Shown: piece after piece, positions 27,084-34,979 of the stretch
Position numbering within the stretch: position 1 is the first letter of the stretch
How the letters are laid out: every line of letters starts with the position of its first letter
NCBI RefSeq assembly: GCF_020911925.1
Contig: NZ_CP087134.1
Location: 744,001 to 808,000, forward strand
Direction of reading: 5' to 3'
Origin: Flavobacterium cupriresistens
GTDB lineage: Bacteria; Bacteroidota; Bacteroidia; Flavobacteriales; Flavobacteriaceae
DNA: 64,000 nt
Program-made: the position numbers and the translations under genes
The notes under the pieces: model-generated
Told to the model about the DNA's origin: nothing
Databases searched by the model: none
What the model saw: only the letters and a program-made list of their open reading frames with translations

Positions 27084-27944
27084 ATGATACAATCTATGAC
27101 AGGGTTTGGCAAAGCTTCTTTGCAATTGCCTACAAAAAAAATTACCGTCGAAGTAAAATCCTTAAACAGTAAAGGTTTAGATTTAAACGTAAGAATGCCC
27201 TCGCTTTACCGCGAAATGGAGTTAGGCTTACGAACTTTTATTTCTACTAAACTTGAAAGAGGAAAAATTGATTTCGCAATTTACATCGAAAGTACTGCGG
27301 AACAAACTTCGACTAAAGTAAATGTTCCTGTTGTTAGAAACTATATCGCCCAACTACAAGAAGTTTACCCTCATGCTGATGAAACGGAATTAATGAAAAT
27401 GGCTATTCGTATGCCGGACACTTTAAAAACGGAGCGTGAGGAAATTGACGAAAATGATTGGGAGCAGATTCAGGTGATCATTGAAGATGCACTTCAAAAC
27501 ATCTTAAATTTCAGAAGAGACGAGGGTGAGTCTCTTGAAAAAGAATTCAATCTCAGAATCGGAAACATTCGTCAATACATGAATGATGCATTGGCTCTTG
27601 ATCCGGAACGTGTTCAGGCCATAAAAGACCGTTTACAAACCGCTATTTCTGAATTGAAAGTAAATGTAGATGAAAACCGTTTTGAACAAGAATTAATTTA
27701 TTATTTAGAAAAATTAGACATCACGGAAGAGAAAGTACGTTTAACGAACCATTTAGACTACTTTTTAGAGACGATAAAAGGCACAGAAGCCAATGGTAGA
27801 AAATTAGGCTTTATTACTCAGGAAATGGGCCGTGAAATCAATACTATGGGATCTAAGTCCAATCACGCTCAAATGCAAAAACTGGTCGTGATGATGAAAG
27901 ACGAATTGGAGAAGATTAAAGAACAGGTTTTGAATGTTTTGTAA
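27084..27944 (+). CDS. YicC family endoribonuclease
   Basis: 286 residues. The start MIQSMTGFGKASLQLPTKKI and end LGFITQEMGREINTMGSKSN, then QMQKLVVMMKDELEKIKEQV, are diagnostic of YicC/YloC. Members have been reported as endoribonucleases; the N-terminal YicC domain covers about 1-155 and the DUF1732 C-terminal domain about 200-286. It precedes gmk, the classical neighbour of this family. Confidence 0.93.
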   Translation: MIQSMTGFGKASLQLPTKKITVEVKSLNSKGLDLNVRMPSLYREMELGLRTFISTKLERGKIDFAIYIESTAEQTSTKVNVPVVRNYIAQLQEVYPHADETELMKMAIRMPDTLKTEREEIDENDWEQIQVIIEDALQNILNFRRDEGESLEKEFNLRIGNIRQYMNDALALDPERVQAIKDRLQTAISELKVNVDENRFEQELIYYLEKLDITEEKVRLTNHLDYFLETIKGTEANGRKLGFITQEMGREINTMGSKSNHAQMQKLVVMMKDELEKIKEQVLNVL

Positions 27945-28042
27945 AAGCCCTGTGCTTTATGCCTTAAGCTTTTAAGCCATAGGCAAATAATGACATCAAT
28001 AAAAAGCTTAAAGCGTACCGCCTAAAGCCTAAAGCATATATA
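27945..28042. repeat. AAGCCTAAAGC spacer repeat between yicC and gmk
   Basis: It contains GCTTTATGCCTTAAGC, CTTTTAAGCC, AAAGCTTAAAGCG and CGCCTAAAGCCTAAAGC: forward and inverted versions of one word that would pair across the spacer. Confidence 0.5.
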
Positions 28043-28615
28043 ATGAATAAAGGAAAGTTAATTGTTTTTTCGGCACCTTCAGGATCAGGAAAAACAACTA
28101 TAGTTAGACATTTACTTGGGAAGGAAGATTTAAATTTAGAATTCTCCATCTCAGCAGCTTCACGCGACCCGCGTGGAGAAGAAATTAACGGAAAAGATTA
28201 TTATTTTATTTCGTTAGAAGAATTCAAAAAACACATTAAAGCCGAAGATTTCCTGGAATGGGAAGAAGTATACCGTGACAATTTTTACGGTACTTTGAAA
28301 TCTGAAATCGAACGTATTTGGGCTTTGGGTAAAAATGTTATTTTCGACATCGATGTTGCAGGCGGATTGCGTATCAAACATAAATTTCCGGAGCAAACAC
28401 TGGCTGTTTTTGTAAAACCTCCAAGCGTTGACGAATTAAAACGCCGCTTAAAACAACGTTCTACCGAAAGCGATGACAAAATCAACATGCGAATCGCTAA
28501 AGCATCTGTAGAACTGGCTACTGCTCCACAATTTGATGTGATTATCAAAAACTATGATTTACCAGTAGCTTTAGAAGAAGCGCATCAATTGGTTAAAGAT
28601 TTTGTAAACAAATAA
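28043..28615 (+). CDS. gmk: Guanylate kinase
   Basis: 190 residues; phosphorylates GMP to GDP. P-loop FSAPSGSGKTTIVRHLLG (about 8-25), then the GMP-binding SAASRDPRGEEINGKDYYFI and FLEWEEVYRDNFYGTLKSEI, and NVIFDIDVAGGLRIKHKFP. The start ATG gives the canonical N-terminus. Order yicC-gmk-nadD on one strand with short repeat-filled gaps suggests co-transcription. Confidence 0.97.
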   Translation: MNKGKLIVFSAPSGSGKTTIVRHLLGKEDLNLEFSISAASRDPRGEEINGKDYYFISLEEFKKHIKAEDFLEWEEVYRDNFYGTLKSEIERIWALGKNVIFDIDVAGGLRIKHKFPEQTLAVFVKPPSVDELKRRLKQRSTESDDKINMRIAKASVELATAPQFDVIIKNYDLPVALEEAHQLVKDFVNK

Positions 28616-28722
28616 TTATTACACAAAGAGTCACAAAGCAAAAAAGAGCTTCACAAAAAATTTATAAATTGCTTTGTGAATCTTTGTGAAAATTTTGCGA
28701 ATCTCTGTGAAACAAACTATTT
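28616..28722. repeat. TCTTTGTGAA-type repeat between gmk and nadD
   Basis: ACACAAAGAGTCACAAAGC is followed by GCTTTGTGAATCTTTGTGAA and TGCGAATCTCTGTGAA, so the spacer can fold back on itself. Low-complexity and non-coding. Confidence 0.5.
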
Positions 28723-29304
28723 ATGAAAATAGGCCTTTATTTCGGAACTTATAACCCTATTCATGTTGGTCATCTGATCATTGCCAATCACATGGCGGAG
28801 TTTGCTGATTTAGATCAGATTTGGATGGTGGTGACACCTCACAATCCGTTAAAAAAGAAATCGACATTACTGGACGATCAGCAGCGTTTAGAAATGGTTT
28901 ATCTGGCTACCGAAGATTTTCCGAAAATAAAACCTTCTGATATTGAGTTTAAACTCCCTCAGCCTAGTTATACGGTTAATACCTTGGTGCATTTACATGA
29001 AAAGTATCCCAACCATGAATTTTCTTTGATTATGGGTGAGGACAACTTAAAAACACTTCATAAATGGAAAAACTATGAAGTACTACTGGCCAATTATGAC
29101 ATTTATGTTTATCCGCGCATATCAGCTGAAGAGGAAAATATAGAACTAAAATCACATCCGAAAATCCATATTATTGATGCGCCGATTGTGGAAATATCGT
29201 CCACTTTTATTCGCAACAACATCAAAGAAGGCAAAAACATTCAACCGCTTTTACCTCCTAAAGTTTGGGAATATATTGATCATAATAATTTTTACAAAAA
29301 GTAA
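28723..29304 (+). CDS. nadD: Nicotinate-nucleotide adenylyltransferase
   Basis: 193 residues; adenylates nicotinate mononucleotide to deamido-NAD. The nucleotidyltransferase motif is FGTYNPIHVGHLIIANHMAE (about 6-25), with MVVTPHNPLKKK and the C-terminal IVEISSTFIRNNIKEGKNI (the ISSTxIR motif). It belongs to the de novo and nicotinate NAD route. It lies about 500 bases from the NAD/ADP-ribose operon, which is on the opposite strand, so it is not part of that unit. Confidence 0.95.
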   Translation: MKIGLYFGTYNPIHVGHLIIANHMAEFADLDQIWMVVTPHNPLKKKSTLLDDQQRLEMVYLATEDFPKIKPSDIEFKLPQPSYTVNTLVHLHEKYPNHEFSLIMGEDNLKTLHKWKNYEVLLANYDIYVYPRISAEEENIELKSHPKIHIIDAPIVEISSTFIRNNIKEGKNIQPLLPPKVWEYIDHNNFYKK

Positions 29305-29310
29305 TCCATA

Positions 29311-29670
29311 TTATTCAACGATTACGTTTCTTGTTGGCGAGGAGGTACAAGTTCTCTTCCCGTCTTTGATGGTAACAGTTCCTTTTACGGCAAAAGTTCC
29401 TGCTGTACTGTAAATGTGTGAAATTGTTTTAGTGGTAACCTCCTGAAACGTTCCATCTCCAAAATCCCATTTCACATAACTAAAGGTATAAGTCCCGCCA
29501 TAATCCACAGTAAAGTTAACTTTCTTTTTGTTAGTGGCGTCCTTACTGTCTGTTATATGAACAAGTATAGATTCTTCAACACAATCAATTATTTTTTCTG
29601 TATCCTTTTTACTGCAGCAAAAACCAAGAAAAACAATTGCAAATACTACGATAAGAGATTTCAATTTCAT
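29311..29670 (-). CDS. PKD-domain lipoprotein, small
   Basis: 119 residues. The N-terminal signal ends in a Cys pair (AIVFLGFCCSKK), a lipoprotein signal. A single PKD-type immunoglobulin-like domain covers about 35-115 with the signature VKWDFGDGTF and HIYSTAGTFAVKGTV. PKD domains mediate protein or carbohydrate contact on the cell surface. Convergent with nadD with only six bases between stops. Confidence 0.82.
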   Translation of the reverse strand: MKLKSLIVVFAIVFLGFCCSKKDTEKIIDCVEESILVHITDSKDATNKKKVNFTVDYGGTYTFSYVKWDFGDGTFQEVTTKTISHIYSTAGTFAVKGTVTIKDGKRTCTSSPTRNVIVE

Positions 29671-29790
29671 TTTTTTTTAAAGATTTTAATTACTATTTAG
29701 TTATTTAATACCTATAGAAAATAAAATTAGAATTGCTCTTCAAGATTTTTTAAAGAAAATCATAACTGATAACGATAAAATCATATATGT

Positions 29791-29822
29791 AAAAAGCCCG
29801 AATGCGATTTACATTCGGGCTT
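29791..29822 (-). terminator. Intrinsic terminator of the NAD/ADP-ribose operon
   Basis: Arms AAGCCCGAATG (29794-29804) and CATTCGGGCTT (29812-29822). Read on the minus strand it is followed by a T-tract, just after the stop of the last operon gene. Confidence 0.88.
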
Positions 29823-29829
29823 CTGTGTT

Positions 29830-31296
29830 TTATACTGTTGTCAGCTCTTTTTTGACATTATTCCTAATTTCGGCAAGCGATTGATCTATTAGTAGTTTTC
29901 CATCTCTAAAAACTTCTTTTAGCTCTCCTTTTCGTTCTTCTTCCCAGGAAACATTATCGGTTAGCTTATACACACCGTCTACTAAATCAATTTTCATTAA
30001 TCCTTTGGCCGACTTTTTAGTTCCGTCATCCGTAATTGGATCTTTGAAGATGGCTCTTCCTTCTCCGTTTACTTCTCCGTAAGTCGCCTTCATTGCAAAA
30101 CCAAAAGTATCTCTTGTATTGTATTGGTAAGTAAAAGAACCGATTCCGAGAACAATATTGGTAGAAGCAAATCCTTTTACTTTTAATCGCTCACAGATTT
30201 GAGTTGCTCTGGCTACGGTAATACTGTCTCCGTAAATTGCACCAATTTGCGGTACTAATTCCTTAAATCCTTTATCGTTTGTACTGCCGCCGAACACCTC
30301 CCAAAGCAATTCTATAACTCCTTTCTTTTCTTGTACTGTTTTACCATTTGGATTTCCACAGATAATATCTACCGGATCACCACTGTCTGGACGAATCACC
30401 ACTTTGCCTTCTCTCGAAACTATTTCCTCTTTTAATCGAGGTAAATAATCCGTTAAAACTTTCCATAAATCCCAAGTATCAGAAACGATTGAAACAATCC
30501 CTTTTGGATAAACTTCAGAAATTAGTCTTTTGAAAGTTTCATACTCCCCTTCAGTAGTCCCCATACACATTACCGAATGTTCTGTAGCCGCAACTGAACC
30601 GGCAATTAACTCCTTATCTGAATCAGCATTGTAGTACTCTTCCATAAAATCAATCGCCGGAATCGTATCTGAACCTGTAAAACTCAACAAATGTCCTGCA
30701 GAAGAAGTCAAAGAAGCTTCAATACCTCCCATTCCTCGCATAGAGAAATCATGTGCCTGCCAATCTACAAATTCGGGAACTGATGAAGTTTCCTGAGCAT
30801 ATTTGTCTAAAACTTTTCGGTACTCTTTAGCAATTGTTGCCGAATTACATGGTAACCAAACTACAGCTGAAAGCAAGGTTTCGAAATAATTGGTCAACCA
30901 GAAAAACTCCGGAAGCGTGTTGTACATCGTGAACATTGGTACACGAATTGGCACACTTGCTCCTTCCGGCAACGCTTTAAAAACCATCGGAATGTATCCT
31001 AAATCGTGTAAATCTTCGATATGTTTGGTTCCAACTAAATTTTCGCCTAAGTAATTATTGATTCTTCTTGCATATTTTCTCACGACTTCTTCTTTTGGTT
31101 GTTTGAAAAAATGCAATTCGAAGTCCTGAATAATATATTTTTTAATGAAATATTGCAATCCGAAAAACACAACTTCTTCAATACCTTCAATTCTTGATTT
31201 TCTTGGCGTCCAGTTAGAATACACGACTGTTGTTCCATCGGGATATTGTCTTCTGTGGTCTACTTTGTAACCATCAGTTAGTAATAATGGGTTCAT
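29830..31296 (-). CDS. nadV: Nicotinamide phosphoribosyltransferase-like enzyme
   Basis: 488 residues, the length of NAMPT/NadV. Motifs: the start NPLLLTDGYKVDHRRQYPDG, HDFSMRG at 182-188, H240 in ATEHSVM (matching the phospho-accepting His of NAMPT), RPDSGDP at 302-308 and GIGSFTYQ. Standard NAMPT makes NMN from nicotinamide and PRPP. Relatives paired with a PRPP-synthetase-like gene in phage NAD-reconstitution operons (NARP1) are reported to join nicotinamide to ADP-ribose pyrophosphate, giving NAD+ directly. Which donor this enzyme uses cannot be read from the sequence. Last gene of the operon, 65 bases after kptA. Confidence 0.85.
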   Translation of the reverse strand: MNPLLLTDGYKVDHRRQYPDGTTVVYSNWTPRKSRIEGIEEVVFFGLQYFIKKYIIQDFELHFFKQPKEEVVRKYARRINNYLGENLVGTKHIEDLHDLGYIPMVFKALPEGASVPIRVPMFTMYNTLPEFFWLTNYFETLLSAVVWLPCNSATIAKEYRKVLDKYAQETSSVPEFVDWQAHDFSMRGMGGIEASLTSSAGHLLSFTGSDTIPAIDFMEEYYNADSDKELIAGSVAATEHSVMCMGTTEGEYETFKRLISEVYPKGIVSIVSDTWDLWKVLTDYLPRLKEEIVSREGKVVIRPDSGDPVDIICGNPNGKTVQEKKGVIELLWEVFGGSTNDKGFKELVPQIGAIYGDSITVARATQICERLKVKGFASTNIVLGIGSFTYQYNTRDTFGFAMKATYGEVNGEGRAIFKDPITDDGTKKSAKGLMKIDLVDGVYKLTDNVSWEEERKGELKEVFRDGKLLIDQSLAEIRNNVKKELTTV

Positions 31297-31361
31297 GGTT
31301 TATTATTTTAATTTATAACTTTAATTTTTTTCGTTTGAGTCTAACTCTTTAACTAGATCTC

Positions 31362-31904
31362 TTAAAACTCAATATATCTTGCAGGAACTTCATCCGTTAA
31401 CCAAACACCGTTTTCCGAAAGATAAAATTTGAATCCCTCTAATTGCATTCTTTCGGCATCTACAGTTAAAATGACAGGTTTTCCTCTTCTCCCTCCAACT
31501 TTAATTGCCGTCTCTTTGTCTTTGCTGAGATGTACGTGCTGACGACTCATTTTCTGCAAACCTGTTTCTTTAATGCTATCGATACTGGCTGCTACTGTTC
31601 CGTGATATAAAAAGCCCTGTGGTACAACCTCAGTCAAATTCAACTCAACGTTTATAGAATGTCCTTGGCTGGCTCTTATTTTTGTTTTGTCTTCATTGAA
31701 AATAAAACGTTTTTTATCATTGGTTGCTACCACAACCTGAAGCAAATCAAAATCGAGTGGCACTTTATGTTTATTAGACTGAGGAATCAATTCATCAACA
31801 TTTGCCCAGCCATTTTCATCTAATTTTAAATCAATCGTTTCCGGTGAATGTCGGAGAACAAAACTTAGAAACTTGCTTGTTCCTTTTATAATTTTTTCAT
31901 CCAT
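31362..31904 (-). CDS. kptA: RNA 2'-phosphotransferase (KptA/Tpt1 family)
   Basis: 180 residues. Transfers an internal RNA 2'-phosphate to NAD+, releasing nicotinamide and ADP-ribose 1''-2''-cyclic phosphate; some members also ADP-ribosylate nucleic-acid ends. All catalytic positions are visible: R18-H19 in LSFVLRHSP, R77 in KIRASQGHS and R140 in VGGRRGKP, with the winged-helix N-terminal half. Bacteria lack the yeast-type splicing that makes its classical substrate, so its role here is open. It produces both substrates (nicotinamide, an ADP-ribose species) that the rest of the operon could recycle. Confidence 0.93.
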   Translation of the reverse strand: MDEKIIKGTSKFLSFVLRHSPETIDLKLDENGWANVDELIPQSNKHKVPLDFDLLQVVVATNDKKRFIFNEDKTKIRASQGHSINVELNLTEVVPQGFLYHGTVAASIDSIKETGLQKMSRQHVHLSKDKETAIKVGGRRGKPVILTVDAERMQLEGFKFYLSENGVWLTDEVPARYIEF

Positions 31905-31909
31905 GATTT

Positions 31910-32545
31910 CTATGAAATTTTCAATTTTCTGTTCAACACTTCATCAGCAAATAAAAATGGCTTTTCAAAAGGCACTACTAAGTTTTCTAACTGCCGATTC
32001 TGAACAAACTCATATTGCTCTTTTACAAATTCAGAGATGTCTTCAATCTTCAAGATATCTTCTTTAGCAAAAGACTTTATAAAATCATCTCTTAAACCAA
32101 TTTGCACCGCTCTTCTCTCTAACTTTTCTCCATAAGGATTGTGATCCGGGTCCCATTGCAATCGAACTGAGGATGTTTTTACTTCAGACTTCCATTCTTC
32201 ATAGCTTAATTCAAACGATGTATCGTAAGAAGAGTAAACTGCATTTTGCAAGTATTTTTGAAATGCCTCTATTTTTAGATGAATTGCCAAGACTATTTCC
32301 TGACCTTCTTTAGTTCCCCAGCCATTCCTGTACATCATCCACAGGAAATTTGGCTTGATCCATGTCATCCTTGTGAGGCTAAATTCACCGCCAAAAAACT
32401 GATTTTTCACAGCAAATTCGCCTATCTCTTTTCGATACGATTGATAAACGATTATTTCTTTATCATCGTATTGAGCCATAATGTGATGTCCTTTATCCGG
32501 CCATTCTACAATTTGCTCGTTATATTTTTTTAATTCTATTTTCAT
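31910..32545 (-). CDS. DUF4291 family protein
   Basis: 211 residues from the ATG at 32545; a TTG at 32560 would add five. The family pattern is clear: EIIVYQSYRKEIGEFAVKNQ, then FSLTRMTWIKPNFLWMMYRN, GWGTKEGQEIVLAIH and VRLQWDPDHNPYGEKLERRA. Function is unknown in the literature I know. The dense conserved Arg/Trp/His positions (RMTWIKP, WDPDH) look like an active site. Its place inside an operon of ADP-ribose enzymes suggests a related substrate. Five bases separate it from kptA. Confidence 0.88.
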   Translation of the reverse strand: MKIELKKYNEQIVEWPDKGHHIMAQYDDKEIIVYQSYRKEIGEFAVKNQFFGGEFSLTRMTWIKPNFLWMMYRNGWGTKEGQEIVLAIHLKIEAFQKYLQNAVYSSYDTSFELSYEEWKSEVKTSSVRLQWDPDHNPYGEKLERRAVQIGLRDDFIKSFAKEDILKIEDISEFVKEQYEFVQNRQLENLVVPFEKPFLFADEVLNRKLKIS

Positions 32546-32563
32546 TATATACTTACACAAAAC

Positions 32564-34024
32564 TTATTGTGCATCTTTTAATTTCACTGACAATCGCTCA
32601 CACAAATCATCAATGTCTTTCTTTCTTGCCAAAACAGCTACCCACTTTCTGGGAATATTTTCAATTCCATAATAAATGCCGGCCAAACCTCCAGCTATAG
32701 CACCTGTTGTATCTGTATCTTCTCCTAAGTTTACCGCTTTCAATACCGTTTCTTCATAAGACTCTGAATTTAAAAAACACCATAAACTAGCCTGTAAACT
32801 ATCTACAACATAACCCGAAGAAAGAATTCTGTTTTCAGGATATTCAGCTATATTATTATTTAAAACCCTGTCAAACAAATCAATTTCAGAAACGTTAAAT
32901 TTTTTATCCTTTAAATATGCTGCTATCGTTTTCTGCATTTCTTTATATGCATCGCCTTTATTTTTTCCTTTCAGAATCTCCAAACAATAAACCACATAAA
33001 TAAAACAGGCAAATACCGACCTAAAATGTGCGTGCGTAATTGACGATACTTCTTTTACTTTCTTATAAATAACGGCAATATCTTTCTCCTGTTGAAGATA
33101 AAACACTAAAGGTAAAATCCTCATCAAAGAACCATTTCCATTATCTTTTTCCTCAAAACCACCGCACAATTCCGGCAAATGACCTTTTCCAATATTATGA
33201 ATCGCACTTCTGGTAGCGATTCCAATATCAAATACCTTCCCATGTGGTGTCCATAATTCGGTGCTGTACCAGCTTACAAATTTTTTGGCTATATCAGACA
33301 AATCATAACCCCTGCACAAACTGTCAGCCAAACAAAAAGTCAACGAACTGTCATCACTCCAAGTTCCGATTGGTTGATAATGCGTCCCATATCCTGTCAT
33401 ATCCAAAACAGGGTTTTCTTTTAAATAATCTCTCGATTCAAATTCGACGGGAACACCCAAAGCATCTCCAACAGCAACACCGAATAAACCTGATTTAATC
33501 TTATTGCCATTGTCTTTTTCTATCAAATTGCGATAAAGGTTAAAGTTTTCATCATCAAAACACACAAAAATAATTTTCTCGAAATGCTCTTTCTGTTCAA
33601 ATTTACAAATAGAATCGTACGCTATTTTCGCGGCTAAATCTTTTGGAAACTTATATATTCCGGTACTTATATTAGGGAAAGCAATCGTTTTGATATTCTT
33701 TTGAACAGCTAATTTTAAAGTAGTAACATAACAACTTTGAAGCAATTCTTCTTCTTTACTCTCACCATTATTCCAAACCGGACCTACAGTATGAATGACA
33801 AATTTAGAAGGCAAATTTCCGGCAGTTGTAATAACTGCATCACCAACACTGCAACCGCCTTGCCTGTTCCTGATAGTTATACAATCGTCCAAGATTGCTT
33901 TACCCCCTTTTCTATGAATAGCTCCATCGACGCCACCACCACCAAGAAGAGATGTATTTGCAGCATTAACAATCGCGTCAGCTTCTATTTCTGTTATATC
34001 TCCTTTAACGATTTCTAAAATCAT
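32564..34024 (-). CDS. Macrodomain fused to ADP-ribosylglycohydrolase
   Basis: 486 residues, two complete domains. Residues 1-165 form an MacroD-type macrodomain: GDITEIEADAIVNAANTSLL with GGGGVDGAIHRKGG (28-41) and the ISTGIYKFP loop (119-127). Residues 175-486 form an ADP-ribosylglycohydrolase (DraG/ARH type): VAVGDALGVPVEF, the first metal site W222-SDD (D224, D225) and the second metal motif NLGEDTDTTGA with E435, D436 and D438. Both types remove or hydrolyse ADP-ribose adducts (esters, O-acetyl-ADP-ribose, Appr1p for macrodomains; Arg/Ser/guanine-type adducts for ARH). Start and upstream stop overlap by four bases (ATGA). Confidence 0.93.
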   Translation of the reverse strand: MILEIVKGDITEIEADAIVNAANTSLLGGGGVDGAIHRKGGKAILDDCITIRNRQGGCSVGDAVITTAGNLPSKFVIHTVGPVWNNGESKEEELLQSCYVTTLKLAVQKNIKTIAFPNISTGIYKFPKDLAAKIAYDSICKFEQKEHFEKIIFVCFDDENFNLYRNLIEKDNGNKIKSGLFGVAVGDALGVPVEFESRDYLKENPVLDMTGYGTHYQPIGTWSDDSSLTFCLADSLCRGYDLSDIAKKFVSWYSTELWTPHGKVFDIGIATRSAIHNIGKGHLPELCGGFEEKDNGNGSLMRILPLVFYLQQEKDIAVIYKKVKEVSSITHAHFRSVFACFIYVVYCLEILKGKNKGDAYKEMQKTIAAYLKDKKFNVSEIDLFDRVLNNNIAEYPENRILSSGYVVDSLQASLWCFLNSESYEETVLKAVNLGEDTDTTGAIAGGLAGIYYGIENIPRKWVAVLARKKDIDDLCERLSVKLKDAQ

Positions 34025-34434
34025 TTTCTAAAACTATCTAATTTATTCTTTAATTCTGTATTACTACTTATAAAAGATCGCGCTGTAAAAAAAACATTTA
34101 CCAATTCTATTCCATTACATATATTGGCATTAAACTCCATTAAATCCTCAGAAGGAACCCAAAGTTCGTTATGACTTTTATCTCCTACATTCTGAACTTC
34201 ATATTTTTCTAAGAAAGCAGTCTTTACTTCAAAGGCTGTAACGATTCCGATAAATCCGGAGAACTCATCTACAGTATTCCATTCAAAGGCAATTTGTTCT
34301 GCATATTGTTGATTCGTAACGGGATAAAAAATAGGCTGCCAATCTAATCTAGGCGGAAACTCAGTATAACCGGTCTCTGCAATTAATTCCATTTCTCTCA
34401 ATCCTACCGGACGATACAATCGTGTTGTTTCCAT
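34021..34434 (-). CDS. 'ADP-ribosylation/crystallin J1'-type protein
   Basis: 137 residues. The pattern LYRPVGLREMELIAETGYTE, FPPRLDWQPIFYPV, YAEQIAFEWNTVDEFSGFIG and VQNVGDKSHNELWVPSEDLM is a family that databases often label ADP-ribosylation/crystallin J1 without biochemistry. It resembles neither ARH nor crystallin in the motifs visible. RPVGLRE near the start and the NELWVPSEEL-like end recall ADP-ribosyltransferase-fold proteins, which is speculative. Position between NADAR and macro-ARH in a tight operon is the main clue to its job. Confidence 0.8.
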   Translation of the reverse strand: METTRLYRPVGLREMELIAETGYTEFPPRLDWQPIFYPVTNQQYAEQIAFEWNTVDEFSGFIGIVTAFEVKTAFLEKYEVQNVGDKSHNELWVPSEDLMEFNANICNGIELVNVFFTARSFISSNTELKNKLDSFRK

Positions 34435-34442
34435 AGTCCTAC

Positions 34443-34979
34443 TTATTTCAATTCATCTCTAACTTCCATCAAAGCAAAACCTAAAAGATTTAAACCTTTC
34501 CACTTCTCAGGATTGTTAACTTCCTTATGATCTGCTGCCATTCCGATTCCCCAAATGGGATCAACGGGACTTGCTTCTACCAAAATTCTGTCTTTGGTGT
34601 TGCTTAAAAATTCCTTCAACTCTTTATTCTGACTGAACTTATAAAAATTCCCCAGTCGAACAATTTCATATCTGTTTTCTAACCAAACGGTATTCACATA
34701 ATTCTTAACTTCTCTACCTAATTTCTTTGCTTCAGCGGGAGAATTAGCACGAATTATTTTTTCTAAAACGACAGTATCATTAAACAATTCTGCTTTTTTA
34801 GCCATCATCCAGTGCTCGGCTGTTTTATACGTTATGTTCTCAACTTCAAAAGAACTTAACCACCATTGACTGAAGCAGGTTTTAGAAATACTTCCATCTT
34901 TATTAGGCTGATGTCCCCAGAAAAAGAGGTATTTATTCTCTGTTTTTTCTGTTATCAATTGATCTATATTATATTTCAT
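34443..34979 (-). CDS. NADAR family (YbiA-like) protein
   Basis: 178 residues. Family signatures: YLFFWGHQP at the start, FSQWWLSSFEVENITYKTAE with HWMMAKKAELF, and PVDPIWGIGMAADHKEVNNP followed by WKGLNLLGFALMEVRDEL. YbiA acts as an N-glycosidase on riboflavin precursors; other NADAR proteins are reported to remove ADP-ribose from guanine bases in DNA, as antidotes to DarT-type toxins. Either would fit, but the operon context favours ADP-ribose. Start overlaps the stop of the upstream PRPP-synthetase-like gene (ATGA). Confidence 0.92.
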   Translation of the reverse strand: MKYNIDQLITEKTENKYLFFWGHQPNKDGSISKTCFSQWWLSSFEVENITYKTAEHWMMAKKAELFNDTVVLEKIIRANSPAEAKKLGREVKNYVNTVWLENRYEIVRLGNFYKFSQNKELKEFLSNTKDRILVEASPVDPIWGIGMAADHKEVNNPEKWKGLNLLGFALMEVRDELK

